Made by a program: the position numbers and the translations under genes. A stretch of 14,997 nucleotides of DNA from Myxococcota bacterium (GTDB taxonomy: Bacteria; Myxococcota_A; UBA9160; PR03): NCBI GenBank assembly GCA_030066475.1, contig JASJBO010000163.1, positions 1 to 14,997 of the forward strand, read 5' to 3'. Under the pieces are notes generated by a model. The model was not told the origin of the DNA, ran no database searches, and saw only the letters and a list, made by a program, of their open reading frames with translations. This document shows, piece after piece, positions 13,157 through 14,997 of the stretch. How positions within the stretch are numbered: the stretch's first letter is position 1; each line of letters begins with the position of its first letter.

Positions 13157-14997
13157 CTACTTCGCCGGCCCGGCGCCCGCCTGCTCCAGGTGCGTCTTGG
13201 CGCGCAGGCCGAGGTCGGCCGCCTTCACCTGGTACTGCCACCACTGGCCGGCCCACAGCGTGGCGCTGTGCCAGTTGCCGTTGGCGGCCTCCTCCTCGGC
13301 CTTGGCCTTCATCTCGGCGGCGTACTCGAGCTGCTCGGCGGCGTCCTCGAAGAGCGCGGCCGCGGTCGCGAACTGCCGGTAGTTGCGACCGGTGATGTAG
13401 GACACCACGCCGTCGATGGTCTTCTGGGTCGCCACGTTGGTCGCCACCTGCTTCTCGTAGTCTTCCTGGTCGTACTGCTCCTTGGGCATCAGCTCGCCCA
13501 CCTTGGCCTTGTAGCCCTTGGGCTTGACCAGCAGGTAGCCCTGCATCTCGAGGTGGAGCGCCGAGCAGAACTCGGTGCAGTAGAACGGGAACACGCCCGC
13601 CGTGTCGGCCGTGAAGCTCACGGTCGCCGTCTTGCCCGGCTCCCACGAGCCGTTCACGTTGTACTTGCTGATCGTGAAGCCGTGGGTCTGGTCCTGCGCG
13701 CGCTCGAGGTTGGTGAGGTGGATGGTGACCTCGTCGCCCTCGTCCACCTCGATGATCTCCGGCGTGATGTGGGAGCGGATCAGCGTGCCGTGGACGGTCA
13801 CCTTCTTGCCGTTGCGCTCGATCTTCTCCTCGCCGGCGCGGGTCTTGTGCGGCGAGATCTCGCCGGTGCGCGTGTTGGTGCCCACCCGGTAGCGGATCGC
13901 GGGCTTCAGCAGCCCCGCCTCGATCGCCACCGAGTAGTGCGGCTCGCCCAGCGGCAGCGGCATGTCGCGCAGCAGGCTCATCTTGTCGCCGCCGATGTCG
14001 ATCAGCTGGTGGTTCTGCGGGTGCAGCGGGCCCACCGGGTTGAAGCGGTCGATGGCCAGCTTGTTGAGCGCCACCAGGTACTTGCCGCGCGGCTTCACGG
14101 TGTCGCCGTGCATCGTCATCAGGTGCCCGATGTTGTAGTGGATCGGCAGCCGGTCGAGCAGCTTGCCGTTCACGTAGTCCCAGCGCGCCGCCATCGAGTC
14201 GACGTACAGCGAGGTGTACGCGACGCCCGGCTTCGAGTCGAACTGCGTGTGCAGCGGCCCGAGGCCCAGCGGCACCTGGGTGTGCAGCGCCGTCTCGAGG
14301 GCGATGATCGGGATCCCGTAGGGGTCCTTCTTGACGAAGTCCTTGGCCGCGATCGCGTCCTGGATCTTCTTCCAGCTGTACACGAAGGTGTGGCTGTCGA
14401 GCTTGCCCGAGATGACGATGTACTTGCCGTCCGGGCTCACGTCGACGCCGTGCGGGCTCTTGGGCTCGGGGATCAGGTAGACCAGGCCTTCTTCGATGGC
14501 CGTGTCCATCATGATCACGTCGTGGCCGTTGATCTTCGTGACCTTGCCCGCCGCGGCGACCTGCGCCGCCTTCTTCCAGTTGATGACGTGCAGGTAGTCG
14601 GTGTCCTTGGCCGAGCAGCCGGCCTCGAACGGGGGGCGCCCGCGCTCGATGCCGCCCACGTAGCGCTCCGAGCAGAACGAGTTGGTGAACGACCAGCCCG
14701 AGCTGGCGAGCTTGCCGAAGTCCGAGAGGTCCTGGCTGTAGGGCGGCAGCTCCATCGAGAACGAGTTCTCCGGCTCGAGCTTCCCCTTCTCGCGGTTGAA
14801 CTTCCAGTAGGTGACGCCGCCGCGGTACTTGTCGTTGAACTCTTCGAGCGGAACGAAGTCGTTCTCGAACGGTGCCGCATACTGGGCCGCGGTGATTACG
14901 TACTCGGTGTTCTCGGTGACGAAGGCGCCGCCGTGCTGCGACTTGTAGACCGGGTTGACCACGATCTGCTTGGTCTCGAAGTCGTGCAGGTCGACGA
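13157..14997 (-). CDS. nosZ: NosZ, clade II nitrous oxide reductase (5' end beyond window)
   Basis: The visible part is 612 residues; the N-terminus and signal peptide lie to the right of the window. It reduces N2O to N2 in the periplasm. The beta-propeller shows conserved His in SPHGVDVSPDGK, GLGPLHTQFD, IGHLMTMHG and GEPHYSV, matching four CuZ ligands of known NosZ (His326, 382, 433 and 494 in the Pseudomonas/Paracoccus enzymes, from memory). The cupredoxin domain holds the CuA site CTEFCSALHLEM (Cys codons at 13577-13579 and 13565-13567), plus the His of QTHGF. The CTEFC form, with Glu where clade I has Trp, marks clade II. After CuA there are 118 more residues (13157-13513), mostly charged helix ending in a Trp-rich stretch, with no CxxCH heme motif. 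Apparent starts near 14962 are internal. Confidence 0.97.
   Translation of the reverse strand, partial: VDLHDFETKQIVVNPVYKSQHGGAFVTENTEYVITAAQYAAPFENDFVPLEEFNDKYRGGVTYWKFNREKGKLEPENSFSMELPPYSQDLSDFGKLASSGWSFTNSFCSERYVGGIERGRPPFEAGCSAKDTDYLHVINWKKAAQVAAAGKVTKINGHDVIMMDTAIEEGLVYLIPEPKSPHGVDVSPDGKYIVISGKLDSHTFVYSWKKIQDAIAAKDFVKKDPYGIPIIALETALHTQVPLGLGPLHTQFDSKPGVAYTSLYVDSMAARWDYVNGKLLDRLPIHYNIGHLMTMHGDTVKPRGKYLVALNKLAIDRFNPVGPLHPQNHQLIDIGGDKMSLLRDMPLPLGEPHYSVAIEAGLLKPAIRYRVGTNTRTGEISPHKTRAGEEKIERNGKKVTVHGTLIRSHITPEIIEVDEGDEVTIHLTNLERAQDQTHGFTISKYNVNGSWEPGKTATVSFTADTAGVFPFYCTEFCSALHLEMQGYLLVKPKGYKAKVGELMPKEQYDQEDYEKQVATNVATQKTIDGVVSYITGRNYRQFATAAALFEDAAEQLEYAAEMKAKAEEEAANGNWHSATLWAGQWWQYQVKAADLGLRAKTHLEQAGAGPAK

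Noticed and set aside
13157..13513. A cytochrome c domain fused to the NosZ C-terminus
   Set aside because: I looked for CxxCH in the extension after CuA and found none. The heme proteins are encoded separately downstream.

Overview
The window is uniformly GC-rich, and its GTG/TTG starts, head-to-tail overlaps and long antisense open frames are typical of a high-GC Gram-negative bacterium. Sec and lipoprotein signals, a TolC-docking motif and a periplasmic N2O reductase imply an outer membrane. The clade II nos layout would suit a Myxococcota/Deltaproteobacteria-like or similar high-GC lineage. No rRNA or other marker is present, so that placement is a guess.

Right two thirds (6447-14997, minus strand): a clade II (atypical) nitrous oxide reductase operon, read from right to left. 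It contains nosZ (5' end beyond the window), a monoheme cytochrome c, a diheme cytochrome c, a NosB-like four-helix membrane protein, nosD, nosG, nosH, nosF, nosL and nosY. NosZ reduces N2O to N2 in the periplasm. The cytochromes and the NosG/NosH iron-sulfur membrane module plausibly deliver electrons, with NosH quinol-linked. NosD, the NosF/NosY ABC transporter and the copper lipoprotein NosL mature the CuZ/CuA centres. NosR is not in the window, as expected for clade II. Most junctions are 4-nt GTGA or ATGA overlaps, so the cluster looks translationally coupled.

Middle (5292-6437): two small divergent genes. One is an NTF2-fold ketosteroid-isomerase-like protein (minus). The other is a two-helix sensor-like protein that stops at the end of its HAMP domain (plus) and converges on nosY with 9 nt between the stops.

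Left (958-5209, minus): a MacAB/LolCDE-like ABC system. It has a periplasmic adaptor with the RLS motif used to dock to TolC, a stand-alone ATPase, and two different MacB-type permeases in one reading frame separated by a single TAG. No outer-membrane channel gene is seen. An alpha/beta hydrolase (85-957, plus) converges on the second permease with zero intergenic bases.

The left edge (1-79) carries a direct repeat of 28 bp with a GC hairpin between copies, probably part of a larger intergenic repeat family. No tRNA, CRISPR, insertion sequence or phage gene was seen. No gene-free stretch exceeds 100 bases. The nos cluster is a known system. The less ordinary items are the HAMP-only protein, the His/Cys/Met-rich NosB loop, the NosZ C-terminal helical extension, the three related heme domains, the permease pair sharing a frame, and the adaptor start conflict.
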